This document shows positions 38,563-56,248 of a DNA stretch of 64,000 bases, piece after piece. The position numbers were made by a program, and so were the translations under genes. The stretch lies in NCBI GenBank assembly GCA_964036155.1, contig OZ038422.1, positions 39,579,201 to 39,643,200 of the forward strand. Reading direction: 5' to 3'. This DNA is from Diploscapter coronatus (taxonomy: Eukaryota > Nematoda > Chromadorea > Rhabditida > Rhabditidae). Each line of letters opens with the position of its first letter. Position 1 is the first letter of the stretch. The notes beneath the pieces were generated by a model. The model saw nothing but the letters and a program-made list of their open reading frames with translations, did no database searches and was not told where the DNA came from.

Positions 38563-39368
38563 CGCGATTTTCTAGTGGCTATAAACCTGGGCAAGAATAA
38601 AATCACAATATATGAAAGTCAAAACAGCCAAAAATAAAATAGTGCAGAAGGCCGACGATGAACTATAGTGAGGGCAAATCTGCTTGAGGGGTGATTGAGG
38701 GATGAACGAAGAGAATGAGAAAATATAGATGCGCAGCTATGCAGCTAGTATTTTATCGTGCAACTAGTAGATAGTCTGACTGTTGTTCGCCGTCTCATCA
38801 TCCCTCCAACTCCCATTCATTCTCATTATATACACTACTTCTTTACCCCCCGTGCATTAGCATAGGGCATCATCTTGCGTCTATCTGATTTTTTCCCACA
38901 ACTTTTGCGTAGGAGCCCGTTCGTTATAACCACAAACACACACACACACACGTCTGCAATCATAATCTATCACAACGGCTATGTAGAAACAGGGGAAGCG
39001 TATAAGCAGGGAGGATTAACAGATCTTGACCTCCGAAATGTTTGAAACCTTGATTTTCTAAATTCCTGGCCCCTTATAGTTCCCATTCTCTTTCCACCGC
39101 TACCCTTTTTTTTCTTTTCCCATGCTATTTCTCAAAAGAGAGGGTGGAAAATACAGTGGGCCAAAGTTTCCGAAATTAAGATTCGTGTGCACCTGTTAAA
39201 TTGCGAGGAAAAACGTGAGGGGTGAAGCGTGATTTAGTGGGGAATAAAAGGGCGGAGTTTCAATTTCATTTTATTCTTAGTTCTTCAAATTTTCAAAATT
39301 AAAACATTTCATTGATTCGTAATTCAGTTCAATAATTTAAAGGAAACAAGTCTCGAAATTTCAATAGC
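38563..39368. other. Spacer between ZP gene and TBCD 3' end
   Basis: Promoter side of the ZP gene and 3' flank of TBCD. Contains a (CA)n run at about 38936-38951. No other feature was seen. Confidence 0.6.
38936..38951. repeat. (CA)n microsatellite
   Basis: About eight CA units in the spacer on the ZP-gene promoter side. Confidence 0.8.
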
Positions 39369-45510
<6,142 letters not shown>

Positions 45511-45930
45511 TCATTCACTCAGTTTTAAAAAGGAGTACTTTCTGTCGAAACAAGGGAAAATATGTTTGGAAGAAAAGTGCTGGGAATCTGTCTTCTTCAA
45601 ACCAACCTCATCTTCCTGCTTCTCTCCATTTTCATTGTCCTCCTCCATTCGACTCGACGAACCATCCGTCAAATGCATCCCTTCTGAAAATCCAAAAATT
45701 AGCGAAACATTGAAAAATCGCGAATTTCAAAATCACTTGGCTGCGCAGCAAAGTGGAAAGAAAGGATAATTGCGAATGCAAAGCAAGTGCAGGGCTGAGA
45801 ATATCGACTCACATTCACAATGGCTCTTGGAAAAATGGGGGTAAAGGAAGGAAATAAAAAGAAGGAAAGATATCGAACTTGTTTCGAACAAGGAACTTGT
45901 TCAGAAAAAAAACTAGAGGACCCAGTTTCC
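45511..45930. other. TBCD leader and head-to-head spacer
   Basis: Contains the probable TBCD first exon (45678-45607, minus) and then spacer up to the Kelch pseudogene fragment. No other feature was seen. Confidence 0.5.
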
Positions 45931-45954
45931 TAACTGTTATCCGCTCAGCACAAC

Positions 45955-46375
45955 CAATTATGCGATGGATTATTACGTGGTTTATTTTTAAAATTTCATC
46001 ATTATTTACGATTTACGATATTCAGTTATCGATAGTATTTGGAATGATAAGATACTTCGATTATCTGACAATGAACGAGAATGGATTGAAGTGGGAGAAA
46101 TTGGAGAAAGTCGAGATTCTTTTGCGATTTGTATTACTAAATGAAAAATTTATATTATTGGAAGACAGAAGAAGTAAAAGAAGAAGTAAATTTTGAAAGT
46201 AATTCTTATTATCTATAGAATATTTAGATCTAAAATCTTCAAGTCTTGTCTATGCTTCGATTCTTCTGTTCCCATTGACAGTCGAACTTCTCAAATCGCT
46301 GAATGAATTATGGAAGATTTTGTCACTCTAGTTGTTGCCATTGAAAATAGTCATTATTTATTGGTTTCAATAATT
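45955..46375 (+). pseudogene. Decayed 3' fragment of an F-box/Kelch gene
   Basis: From about 46020 it follows copy A's Kelch exons: VIDSIWNDKILRLSDNEREW then IEVGEI, then the Ser-Cys-Leu-Cys-Phe-Asp exon at about 46229. Decay is clear: an in-frame TGA replaces the Asn-Gly codons at about 46141 (AATGAAAAA against AATGGAAAAA), the splice regions are disturbed, and two bases are missing in CTGAATGAATTATG at about 46300. There is no F-box exon upstream. It is the leftmost, oldest-looking member of the array. Confidence 0.75.
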
Positions 46376-46770
46376 TAATCATAAATGTGAAGACAACTTT
46401 AATCCAAAGGCTTTTTGAAAGCGGTCACGACACACCTCCAAAATCACCTGCATAATCAATGAAGAGAGAAATAGTGCATAAAAAGATACAGAAAATGCCG
46501 AGTAAGTGATCCAAAGATCCACTTGTCAAATTCTTTATCCTCTTCATTCAGTTCTCAATTTTCGTCTTCTATGAATGGTCATTTTTCTTTCTCACTTATT
46601 TTTAGCTTCAATTGTATATTTCCGACATGGAATCTCAGCTTGATATCATTTAAATAGAGTTACATTCGCTTCTAAACTATTAATTGCAGACTTTCTCATT
46701 CAGTCGATACTCTTCTACTATTTCCATTTTGAAATAATACTATGGTGATTGTTTAGGTCTCTTAACGAAG
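46376..46770. repeat. Upstream repeat unit of Kelch copy A
   Basis: About 395 bases that recur, nearly identical, before copy B (48480-48876) and copy C (57876-58270). Shared words include GGCTTTTTGAAAG, GGTCACGACACACCTCCAAA and GATCCACTTGTCAAATTCTT. It probably holds the promoter and leader of each gene, and was duplicated with it. Confidence 0.75.
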
Positions 46771-48045
46771 ATGTTAGCCAATTTGCCAGTCGAAATGATA
46801 TTGTTGATCTGCGAATATTCCGAATTCAAAGACCTGGGACAATTGGCCTGGACTAGCAATCGAATGATGCGAATAATCAAGAAATATCTGCCGATGGCGC
46901 TCGAGATAGAGCTCGAGAGGAAAATTTTATTCTATCGTAGGAAAATATTTCTTGTATGAGCGAAAATTAATTTTAATATTTAGTGCCTTATGAAAACGAT
47001 ATTGTTAGAGAAGGAAGAATTTGTCTGTTTGATTCGCATACTAATTCTGCTGAGCAGGTTGCGAAATTTACTAGATATTTACAGGCATATGAAGTAGCAA
47101 TTACAAAAGATAAGGTAGATTATTTTATTTGGCATTGCCAGTTTTGTAAATTTTAGATTTTCGCAATTAGGCCTTATAAACAATCGTTTGAAATGTTCGA
47201 CCTGAATACTCGACAAATCAATAGAGGTAACATTACAAAAGCCAATAGATTGGTTTAATTTTATTGCATTCTTTGCAGGACCAGATCCTCCTGAATGGCG
47301 TAGTGGTGCATCTGTCGCTTATTTCAAAGACAAACTGTATTATTTGGGTGGAAGGGGTCCTAAATTAATTGAATATACAAATCGAGTTGATGTCAGAAGA
47401 TCGGATGAAAGTTCACGAAATAATTTATTCAGGTTTTAATAGATGGTAAGTGGGAAACAGGACCTGCATTCCCTCTTCCAATTAAATGGGCTCGAACAAT
47501 AACACACGATGGAAGTTTATACGGTCACATTATAGCATATTCATTCTTCTAATTATGGATATTCAGTCATTGATGGATGGGATAAAAAAATATATCGATT
47601 ATCAGACGATGAACGGAAATGGATTGAAATTGAGGGGATTCCAGAAATACGAATTGATTTCGGAGTTGCATCGTTAAATGGAAAAATCTACATAACTGGA
47701 GGAGAGAAGTCGTTTAATTTTGTATAATAAATAATGCATCATTATATATTTAGTTGGAGGGCTGTATTAAAATCTTGTCTATGTTTCGACCCCTCAGCTC
47801 CAGTTGACAGTCGAATTTCTCAAATAGCTGATATGAATTATGCAAGATATAATCATTCGCTCATTGTCGCTAACGGAAAATTGTATGCAATCGGAGGGTG
47901 AGTTGAGATCTCGCATACCTTTATACGAAATCTTTATTAACTTAGATTTCAAAAAATTGGATGTGACCATTTTTGTAATTCAATGGAGGAATACGATCCA
48001 CAAACGAATGAATGGCGTGAAGTCGGAAACATTGACATAAAATAA
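46771..48045 (+). CDS. F-box/Kelch-repeat protein, copy A (intact)
   Basis: Likely substrate adaptor of an SCF ubiquitin ligase. Exons 46771-46936, 46984-47114, 47157-47226, 47279-47391, 47433-47523, 47567-47708, 47754-47897 and 47946-48045 splice in frame to about 318 residues (stop TAA). Residues 1-45 are an F-box (LPVEMILLICEYSEFKDLGQ then LAWTSNRMMRI). Kelch blades follow: SVAYFKDKLYYLGG, DGKWETGPAFPLP, VIDGWDKKIYRLSDDERKW, SLNGKIYITGGE, ANGKLYAIGG and EEYDPQTNEWREVG. Introns are all 41-52 bases. The start is the first ATG after a TTTAG acceptor-like site at 46756, so the gene may be trans-spliced. It is the only copy I read with neither a frameshift nor an internal duplication. The substrate is unknown. 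Confidence 0.8.
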
Positions 48046-48479
48046 AGCTTGATTGTAATAATCTCAGATTTCATATAGAAATTTGATTCAATAAAATGTT
48101 AAATAATAATTTGATTTCAATGAATATGATACAGATAATTCTCGAAGACATCCAAAAGTGATGAGGGATAATTGTAACTGAAAGGTTTTGGAATTGTCGC
48201 AACATAATTTGGAAGGATACGTAGTGTTATTGATCAAAGTATAAAAGAAGCAGAAATAAGTAAATTTAGTCTTTTTCTAAGGTCTAAATTTTCTAGATAT
48301 CGCATGTGCAAATTTACAAAATCCATATTTCTAACTGTCTGTTGAGAGGGGTCATTCCCATATCCTCTCCTCTATATCTCTTTTGCTCTTAACTTTGTCT
48401 TCTCTGTACAGGCCAAGAAAAGCACATTTGCTTGGTACTTTCTGTCCAAATCTGAACCACTTTCTAGGTCAATTTTGCT

Positions 48480-48876
48480 ATGATCATAAATGTGAAGACA
48501 ACTTTAATCCAAAGGCTTTTTGAAAGCGGTCACGACACACCTCCAAAATCACCTGCATAATCAATGAAGAGAGAAATAGTGCATAAAAAGATACAGAAAA
48601 TGCCGAGTAAGTGATCCAAAGATCCACTTGTCAAATTCTTTATCCTTCTCATTCAGTTCTCAATGCTCGTCTTCTATGAATGGTCATTTTTCTTTCTTAT
48701 TTATTTTTAGCTTCAATTTGTATATTTCCGACATAGAATCTCAACTTGATATCATTTAAATAGAGTTACATTCGCTTCTAAATCATTAGTTGCAGACTTT
48801 CTCATTCAATCGATACTCTTCTACTGTTTACATTTTGAAGTAATAATATGGTGATTGTTTAGGTCTCTTAACAAAG
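48480..48876. repeat. Upstream repeat unit of Kelch copy B
   Basis: Second copy of the roughly 395-base unit found before copies A and C, with only scattered substitutions and single-base indels. Confidence 0.75.
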
Positions 48877-50136
48877 ATGTTAGCCAATTTGCCAGTCGAA
48901 ATGATATTGTTGATCTGCGAATATCCCGAATTCAAAGACCTGGGACAATTGGCCTGGACCAACAATCGAATAATGCAAATAATCAAGAGATATCTGCCGA
49001 TAGCGCTCGTGCTCGAGAGGAAAATTTTAGTCTATCGTAGGAAAATATTTCTTGTACGAGCGAAAATTAATTTTAATATTTAGTGCCTTATAAAAACGGC
49101 AATATTTATGAAGGAAGAATTTGTCTGTTTGATTCACATACTAATTCTGTTGAGCAGATTGCGAAATTTACTAAATATTTAGAACCATACGAAGTAGCAA
49201 CTACAAAAGATAAGGTAGATTATTTTATTTGACATTGCCAATTTTGTAAATTTTAGATTTTCGCAATTGGATCTTATAAAAAATCTTTTGAAATATTTGA
49301 CTTGAATACTCGACAAATCACTAGAGGTAACATTACAAAAGCCAGTATATTGGTTTAATTTTATTGCATTCTTTGCAGGGCCAGCTCCTCCTGAATGGCG
49401 TGCAGGTGCATCTGTGGCTTATTATAAAGACAAATTGTATTATTTGGGTGGAAGGACTCCTAGATTAATTGAATATACAAATCGAGTTGATGTAAGAAGA
49501 TCGAATGAAAGTCCATGAAATAGTTTATTCAGGTTTTAATCGATGGAAGATGGCAAACAGGACCGACATTTCCACTTACAACTATAGTGGTTCAAGCGAT
49601 AACATGCGATGGAATTTTATACGGTCACATTATAGCATATTCATTATTGTAATTATGGATATTCAGTTATTGATGGATGGGATAAAAAAATATATCGTTT
49701 ATCAGACGATGAACGGGAATGGATTGAAGTTGGAGAGATTCCCGAAGTAGGAGGGTATTTCGGAGTTACATCGCTAAATGGAAAAAATTTACATAACTGG
49801 AGGAGAGAGGTCGTTAATTTTATATTATAAATAATGCATCATTATATATTTAGGGGTGACATATTAAAATCCTGTCTGTATTTCGACCCCTCAGCTCCAG
49901 TTGACAGTCGAATTTCTCAAATAGCTGATATGAATTATGCAAGACATGAACATTCACTCATTGTCACTAACGGGAAATTATATGCAATCGGAGGGTGAGC
50001 TGAGATTTTGCATATTTTTACACGAACTATTTGTTAATTTAGATTTCAAAAAAGGAGACGTGGAAATTTTTGTAATTCAATCGAGGAATACGATCCACAA
50101 ACAAATAAATGGCGAGAAGTCGGAAAAATAGCATAA
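48877..50136 (+). pseudogene. F-box/Kelch-repeat gene, copy B, with a one-base frameshift
   Basis: Same exon plan as copy A: F-box (LPVEMILLICEYPEFKDLGQ), then Kelch blades. At 49782-49787 there are six A residues where copies A and C have five, just after codons for Ser-Leu-Asn-Gly-Lys. The extra A shifts the frame, changes the following codons to Asn-Leu-His-Asn-Trp, and leads to a stop at about 49868 in the next exon, losing the last two blades. Exons beyond the shift are still intact in the old frame (NGKLYAIGG; TAA 50134-50136), so the change is recent, or is an assembly error in a homopolymer. Confidence 0.72.
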
Positions 50137-50289
50137 AATAAAGCTTGGCTATAATAATCTCAGATTTCATATAGAAGTTCTATTCAATAAAATGTAAAAT
50201 AATAGTTTAATTTGAATGCACATGATACAGACAACTCTCGAAGACATCTAAAAGTGATGAGGGATAATTGTAGTTGAAATATTTATTCT

Positions 50290-51804
50290 TTAAAATATTT
50301 CATTTCAAAAATTCTGTAACCAACTCCAATATTTATTTTATAGTAATTTCGAAGTAAAATTTCAAAATATATAGCAGAAATAGTTAATCGATTTCTTGTG
50401 AACAGTTTTTGAATGTATTCAAAGCATAACATTGTTTGTCGGCAGCATCGATGTTAGTGTATTTTTCTTATTTTCTCGATGTTTCACTGAAGTAGCCTAT
50501 ATACTTTCTTCTCAGCCAATCTCCCTTTTTCACTATTTTATTGATGGTAAGACATTTCTTTATCATTTTCATGATATCACTCGATTTAATTTCAACTCAA
50601 ACCTTTCAGTATTTGTTTAATTTATTTAATCGTTTTGTCACTATGATTTCCGCACTTTTTAATTCGAAATATCAATGCAAGAATGTTTAAGTAAACGTAA
50701 ATTTTAATTTACAATCTCATTTGAATGAACAGTCTATATAATCGACACGAAGTTTGATCCTAATGTGGGGACCGTCAAGCCCTACCCCTTTGCCTTGGTG
50801 CAATATTGTTCATAGCTGGATAGCCCTTCTAGTTATCGCAAATTTTTCTTGATTTATTTATCTTTAATAATTGATCCGGTACCTACTATACAATTCGATA
50901 CCGCTCTTTCACGTGGTCATATCGATTTATTGATTGGATGCGAAATAAGTTCGCAAATGCTATTGTAGTAGGAATTATTATACTGCGAATATTTAAACAA
51001 AATATTTTAGAAGAGAAAGCAAATCCCGTTGATTAATAGTACAATGAATGAATTATTCTGGAATATCAATAATTCACATAAACATTCACTCCTCGAATGA
51101 GCTTCCTTAAATCAAATTTTGATTTTGATGTTTCATGACTTATTTCAAACCATCTTTGATTGCGATAATGCAGTTATAATCTTAAGAACCATTAAAGGCT
51201 CTGAATGTCATCGCTACCAATACTTAGCTTTCATTCAAAGAAGTAAGCTGCGTGATAAAAATAATAGGTCGAGAAATTTTTCACTAATTCAGGTAATGTG
51301 AGAAAAGACCCTTAGTAACTTCGGATTTGACGAAGAGAAATGTATCTTTTCTATGCTCGTTCTAATTAAAAATAGCAAAAGACAGGTATTAAATAACATG
51401 TTTATGAAATGATAAAGTAAAGCAAAGAAGGACACCGAACTGTAATAAATGAGATCGGTCAAATAGACGAGGTAAAAGAAGTTGGATAATAAGTGATAAA
51501 AAATCCATAGAATTTCATAACGACTGATTGTAGCTGCCAATAAAATTAACAGAAGAGAAAACCTTCAAAGGACGATGATTGAAAATTAACCCGAAAGAAA
51601 AAAGTGGAAAATAATAAATAGTGACTAAATTGAATAAAGTAACCAGTTTTGCAAGAGAATATCTGTATGACCCTTTGAACAAATGGAATGAATAATTTAA
51701 AATAAAATACTTGTATTGTTTGACTGAGAGACGTATGCACGTGTTTGAATTGATGAAGAGGGGGAAGGAAATAAAGATGATCGAGTGCAGTTGAAGTGAC
51801 TGGT
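50290..51804. other. Spacer between Kelch copy B and gene D1
   Basis: The first part (to about 50405) is the 3' flank shared with copy C. About 50430-51060 has no counterpart after copy C. From 51060 the sequence matches 61595 onward, including the unusually conserved block at 51075-51300. No coding gene was seen. Confidence 0.5.
51075..51300. repeat. Highly conserved noncoding block 3' of gene D1 (copy 1)
   Basis: Matches about 61610-61823 almost base for base; over the last 145 or so bases I count two substitutions. It lies about 500 bases beyond the D1 stop codon. The plus-strand reading frame is not kept in the second copy because of indels near 51130/61660, so selection on protein is unlikely. 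Confidence 0.65.
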
Positions 51805-54800
51805 TCAGTGGCCGTCATCCTCAAACTCATCATCCTGAATTCATATCAACTTGCTGTAAGTTATGTTTGATCATTATACATACAATTTGAAAATTAGAAA
51901 ACGAATCAAGTGAAAAAGTATGCTAATAGAACGATTCGGAATTAGCCGTTTTTGACAATTGTGTTCTGGCAGTTTTACAAGATGAAACAAGAATAGTGGA
52001 CGCACAACTTTACAACACCTTAAAATATCATATTCCTTCTTTCAGATGCATTGCTAGGGATGATTTCTGCCGATTTTCATAAAAAATAGACTTGGAAATG
52101 CATTCTAAAATGAAGACCTTTCAAAGTGCTGACAATGATTGTCAAATCGTTAGCTAGTGAATGATGTTTTTAAAGTAAGAAAATATTTTTAATATAGCAA
52201 ACGATCTTACCTCCTCATCAGAGTCGACCATGTCCGAATCTGGATCGCCGTTGGGGTTGAACATTCTAAAATGAGAAGATGAATTGACAGACAGGGATAA
52301 AGAGGATGAAAACTGACTCCTCGTTCATGTCCGAATCTGGATCGTCGTCGGGGTTGAGCATTCTAAAATGAGAAGATGAATTGACAGACAGGGATAATGA
52401 GGATGAAAACTGACTGCTCGTTCGTGTCCAAGGTGATGGAACTGGTCGGGGAGTCCAGAATCTTGCAAAAATTCGCAGTCTGGTTCGCCAGCTGAAAGCA
52501 TATTCCGTTGTTTCAAATTAAACCTCAGAGTTAATTTTAATCAAGGGTTCAGAATTCCAATAGATTTTAAACAGAAATTTCGAAACTTGAACTTGAACTC
52601 GCCAATGAGTTCGAGTTTAGTTAAAAAAACGATTTTAAGTTCAATTCGGAGAAAATTTGTGAGTTCTAGTTCAAAAAATTACCAGCCTCATACATCAGTA
52701 ATTGTAGCATTATAATTCCAAAGAAATAGCTATAACTTATGGGTTAATTCGTTTAAGAACATTCGACCTGGATTGGCCTATATTTATCGGCACTGTTGAC
52801 CTCCTCCTTGACGTAGATGACGTGCTGCTCGCCGCCTACAGTCAGATGCAGCTCGAAAATGCGACGCTTGACCACGCTCATCGCCGAATCCAAATTGACT
52901 ATCTGCAATTTAGAGGGTAAGATCACGAAACCAAAGATTTTATCAATGCTCCAAACATAATTGCAAATTTTCAAATCTAGCCCTAAAGTTTAAAATTCTT
53001 TTTTTAATAAATTAGACATTTACTATCCGAAAAGGACTATTTAGGATTAGACAAAAAACGTGGAATAATATCGCGCTGAAACGCGAAAATCTACGAAGTT
53101 ACCCCCAAGCCGCGAGGAATGATGTCTGCGACCAGTTCAGACAGCAGTTTGCAGCCCCTCATCGTTTCCCCTTCCTCAGTCTCTGTCCTGTAGGTCGTCT
53201 CGAATGTCCAGTTGACGATTCGTTTAAGGGCGGTCGCAGCAGCACTTCCTTTTTCGAATTTCGTCGAGACCAGAGTCTGAATTTATGTCATAAAGAGATG
53301 AATTGAAACAGTGTTGATATCGAATATAAGCGTGCAAAATGTTCGTTTCGTTCGAGATCATTTTCCCTTTCATTTGATTGCCTTAAGAAATCATTTACGA
53401 TATTTCCCTTTGCCAATTTTTAGAAGACACTTTCGTTTATTACGAAAATTCTAAATTCACTTTCGCACGCCTCACATTCAGATATGGGGATTGAAAATTC
53501 TGCTAGGTATGTAATAATCGGATGGCTTATGATCAGTGACAAGCCAGTTTACAAAAGTCGGAATGAGAGTCTTTATCATTTGGAATCATAATTGAAGATT
53601 TCAAAACGTTGTAGAGTTTATAATAAAATCGAAAGAATTGAATAAAAATCTAGCTTTTTTTTCGGAATAAGGCGACTGAATTACCCCGAGGAATTTGACG
53701 ATGTCCCCAGTGTGGAGGAAGGAAGTGCTGGTGAAGCAGAGAGAAGGAGGAAATTTGGGAAAGTAGTTGAATAGCGAATCGCCGTCTGCGCGCACGGGAC
53801 CAAACACAGTCAACTCGTCCAACTGAAACATACCCATTAATTCGGAATCAAAAGAACATATAATTTCTATTTTCAGAGAAATATATATTTTTTTAAAATA
53901 GATCTTCTCATTTAAGAGCAGAAAAAATGAAATTTTAATAGTAAGAAAAATTTTTTTTAGAAAATTGAATGTCTGAATATTGATTGAGAAACTTTTCCGA
54001 AATTTTGGCTTCCTCATTCAAGTTAAGATAAAAAAATAATAAAAAATGGACCTCGAAGAGAGCAGGGGCTGCCTCGACGAATTCGTTCAAAGTATACTCT
54101 CTCTTGCTGTTATTGAAATTGAGCTCCAGAGAGATCGGTTTCAGCACCTTAACACACTTGTATCAACTAAATTTATTTGAAAATTTCAAGAAAAAACTAG
54201 ATTAATACTTACTTGCACAAAGAATCTTACGAGTAAATCAATTAGAATTGAGAGTATGAACCTATTTAATTTTCGGAATAAATAAAGATGCTTCGCGAAT
54301 GGGAGAAAGTTATCAGTCGAAATGCTTGACATTTACATTCATTTTTCTTATATTTCTTTCGAAAATCTTGGGATTACAAATTGTTTTGTCTCGAAATAAA
54401 TGCTAACCTCAACGAAGGCGAGCACCATTTGGAAGTCGACTTCGTTCGCGTCGAAATCGAGGTTTTGGGTCGTGGTCGAAGTCGATCTCAGTACGCTCAG
54501 CAGAATGTTCGTGTGCTCGCTCTTCGAGTCCAAACCCTTAAACGAAGCATAACTATCATTGTTTTCTTCTTAACTCAACCATGAACCTAACAACTCTACT
54601 GTACTATTGTAGTTGGTTGCATTGAATAACAAAGATGACAACCAGTACAGGGAGAAGCAGAGCTTTATCTTTGGTTTGTTTTAAAAATCGGTCTTTCTCC
54701 TATTATTTTCTAGTTTGCATCTTTTCCCGCTAGTAATGCATTGTAAATATAATCAATCTCAGTTATATTTTCGTCAGATGGAGAATCTGTTTTAATGCGA

Positions 54801-56248
54801 AAATCGAAAACAAGCTAGAAACAGTAACAGAGGAAACACACGTGAGCGGGGCGAAATGGAGAAAAGCGAAGTGTCCATTGACGGGTTACTGCTTGTTTTT
54901 GATATTTGCTTAAGAGCAGATTCTTCATTCGATGGAAATATAAGCGGCATTTACGATAGAAGTGTAATTTTTAGCAATTGAGCAAAACAATGAAATCAAA
55001 GCGATTGACATACCACGAGCATGACTTCATTGTGCTTTAGGCCGAAAATCCTGGGGGACTGTTCCGAGTTGAGTCTGGCCATATCCTCGCCCCAGAACAT
55101 TTTTTTCTCCGACAACTGAAATGAAACCTGCATAATTTCGAAATAGTCAGACATCGAATCGTGAGGGGAAAATGAAATGGAAAGATATCCAAGACATCTC
55201 TATTCAATTCATTACTAGGGATGCGTTTTCGAAATGAGCATTTCGGAAAATCTGAATTGAAATTTTAGCCCATTTTGCCTTCCTCCTTCTTCACCTGCCA
55301 ATGCCTCCAGATTTTCTATTTATCCAAAAACATTTCAAGTCAACTTAATAAAAGAGCATATGCAATAATGTACGATCAACCAAGATGATCTGGACAGAAA
55401 TGAATACTTTTTAGAAAACTGATTGATCTTTAAAAATATTGAGGCCGGGAAAGTCAAGGAATAAGAATAATTTCATCCCAAGTCTTGAGATAACGGTTCT
55501 AAAGTAAATTGGAACTTTCAAGAAAATTTACATATTTAATGTGGATGTTGCTAGACGGCTCGGCCTCTGTGCCTTTCCCTTCATTGGCATTGTCGTGCGG
55601 ATAGAGGCTGCTGATGCCCAAGAGCAGCTCAGGATACGCGCATAGCAGGTTCAGCTTGTCGCAATTGTTCGAGCTCTGAAAGTCCTTCAGTTCGTTGTGG
55701 GTTATAAAGAAATTTATGGAAACTGTTTGAAACGGTTTTTTAGATTCTTCGTGATGAAAATTAAAAATTAATAAGAATAGATAAGAAAAAAAAGAATCTC
55801 AACTTGTTCCTAATCAATAGAAATCTAGTATTTCTGTTTCAACTAGAAATACAAATGAGCAGTAAAATGTTCTGAATTTTAAAACACTTTTGAAGCATTT
55901 GAATTGCGCTACAATTTTTATCTTCCATGTTTAACTACGGAAAGTTTGCTGTTAATTTTCCTTATATTACTTTTCTTCCAAAACAATGATTTTCAATTCA
56001 AAGTTTGAATGTGACTTGTAAGTACCCGCTTGGCGATCTCGATCTGCAGATCGGTAGTCAGCCTGCTCCAGAGCCGCCCCTTGGGACGGTCACTCAACCC
56101 CTCATCGCTCTGCCTGTCCGGTCGAGTTTCGCCCGTCCCAGCCATATCCCCGATCTGAAAGAGGCGCATCAAACAATTCTATTTCAATTTGAAAGTGATA
56201 AATTCGATTTACCTCACTTGAAACAGTCCTTCCAGACAAATCATCCAT
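51805..56248 (-). CDS. D1: nematode protein with weak F-box-like N-terminus and acidic C-terminus
   Basis: I do not recognise the family firmly. Exons, reading leftward: 56248 (MDDLSGRTVSSE), 56155-56028, 55676-55534, 55116-55013, about 54540-54415, about 54148-54052, 53823-53690, 53278-53104, 52903-52765, about 52492-52416, two duplicated short exons at about 52363 and 52264, and a last one ending DDEFEDDGH (stop 51805-51807). All join in one frame. The N-terminal stretch LWSRLTTDLQIEIAKR then DKLNLLCAYPELLLG is spaced like an F-box. Later parts (LDELTVFGPVRADGDSLFNY; VKRRIFELHLTVGGEQHVIY) resemble the beta-rich domains that follow F-boxes in nematode proteins, but this is only suggestive. 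The C-terminus is strongly acidic. A paralogue (D2) begins at 62333. The location among F-box/Kelch genes fits a shared role in SCF ligases, but that is inference. Confidence 0.55.
52229..52422 (-). repeat. Tandem duplication of one small exon plus intron in D1 (period 97)
   Basis: Two adjacent 97-base units (52229-52325 and 52326-52422) each hold a short exon and its intron. The intron sequences are almost identical (ATGAGAAGATGAATTGACAG in both). The exons give MLNPDDDPDSDMNEE and MFNPNGDPDSDMVDSDEE, keeping the frame through donor GTCAGT. The D2 paralogue has a single unit. Confidence 0.85.

Larger units (their letters stand above)
51060..53575. repeat. Segmental duplication, copy 1 (partner about 61595-64000)
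   Basis: The 3' half of gene D1 and its 3' flank recur at the right edge, same order and orientation. Long identical words in both include GGATGATTTCTRCCGATTTTC and TGGCTTATGATCAGTGA, in introns as well as exons. The partner is cut by the window end, so the full length is not known. Confidence 0.85.

Noticed and set aside
46450..46560. Possible small membrane peptide encoded on the minus strand of the Kelch upstream unit
   Set aside because: The hydrophobic frame meets a stop in all three copies and no splice join was found; treated as promoter or leader sequence.
51119..51301. 60-codon plus-strand open frame inside the conserved block
   Set aside because: The second copy of the block has indels that break the frame, so conservation is not protein-level.
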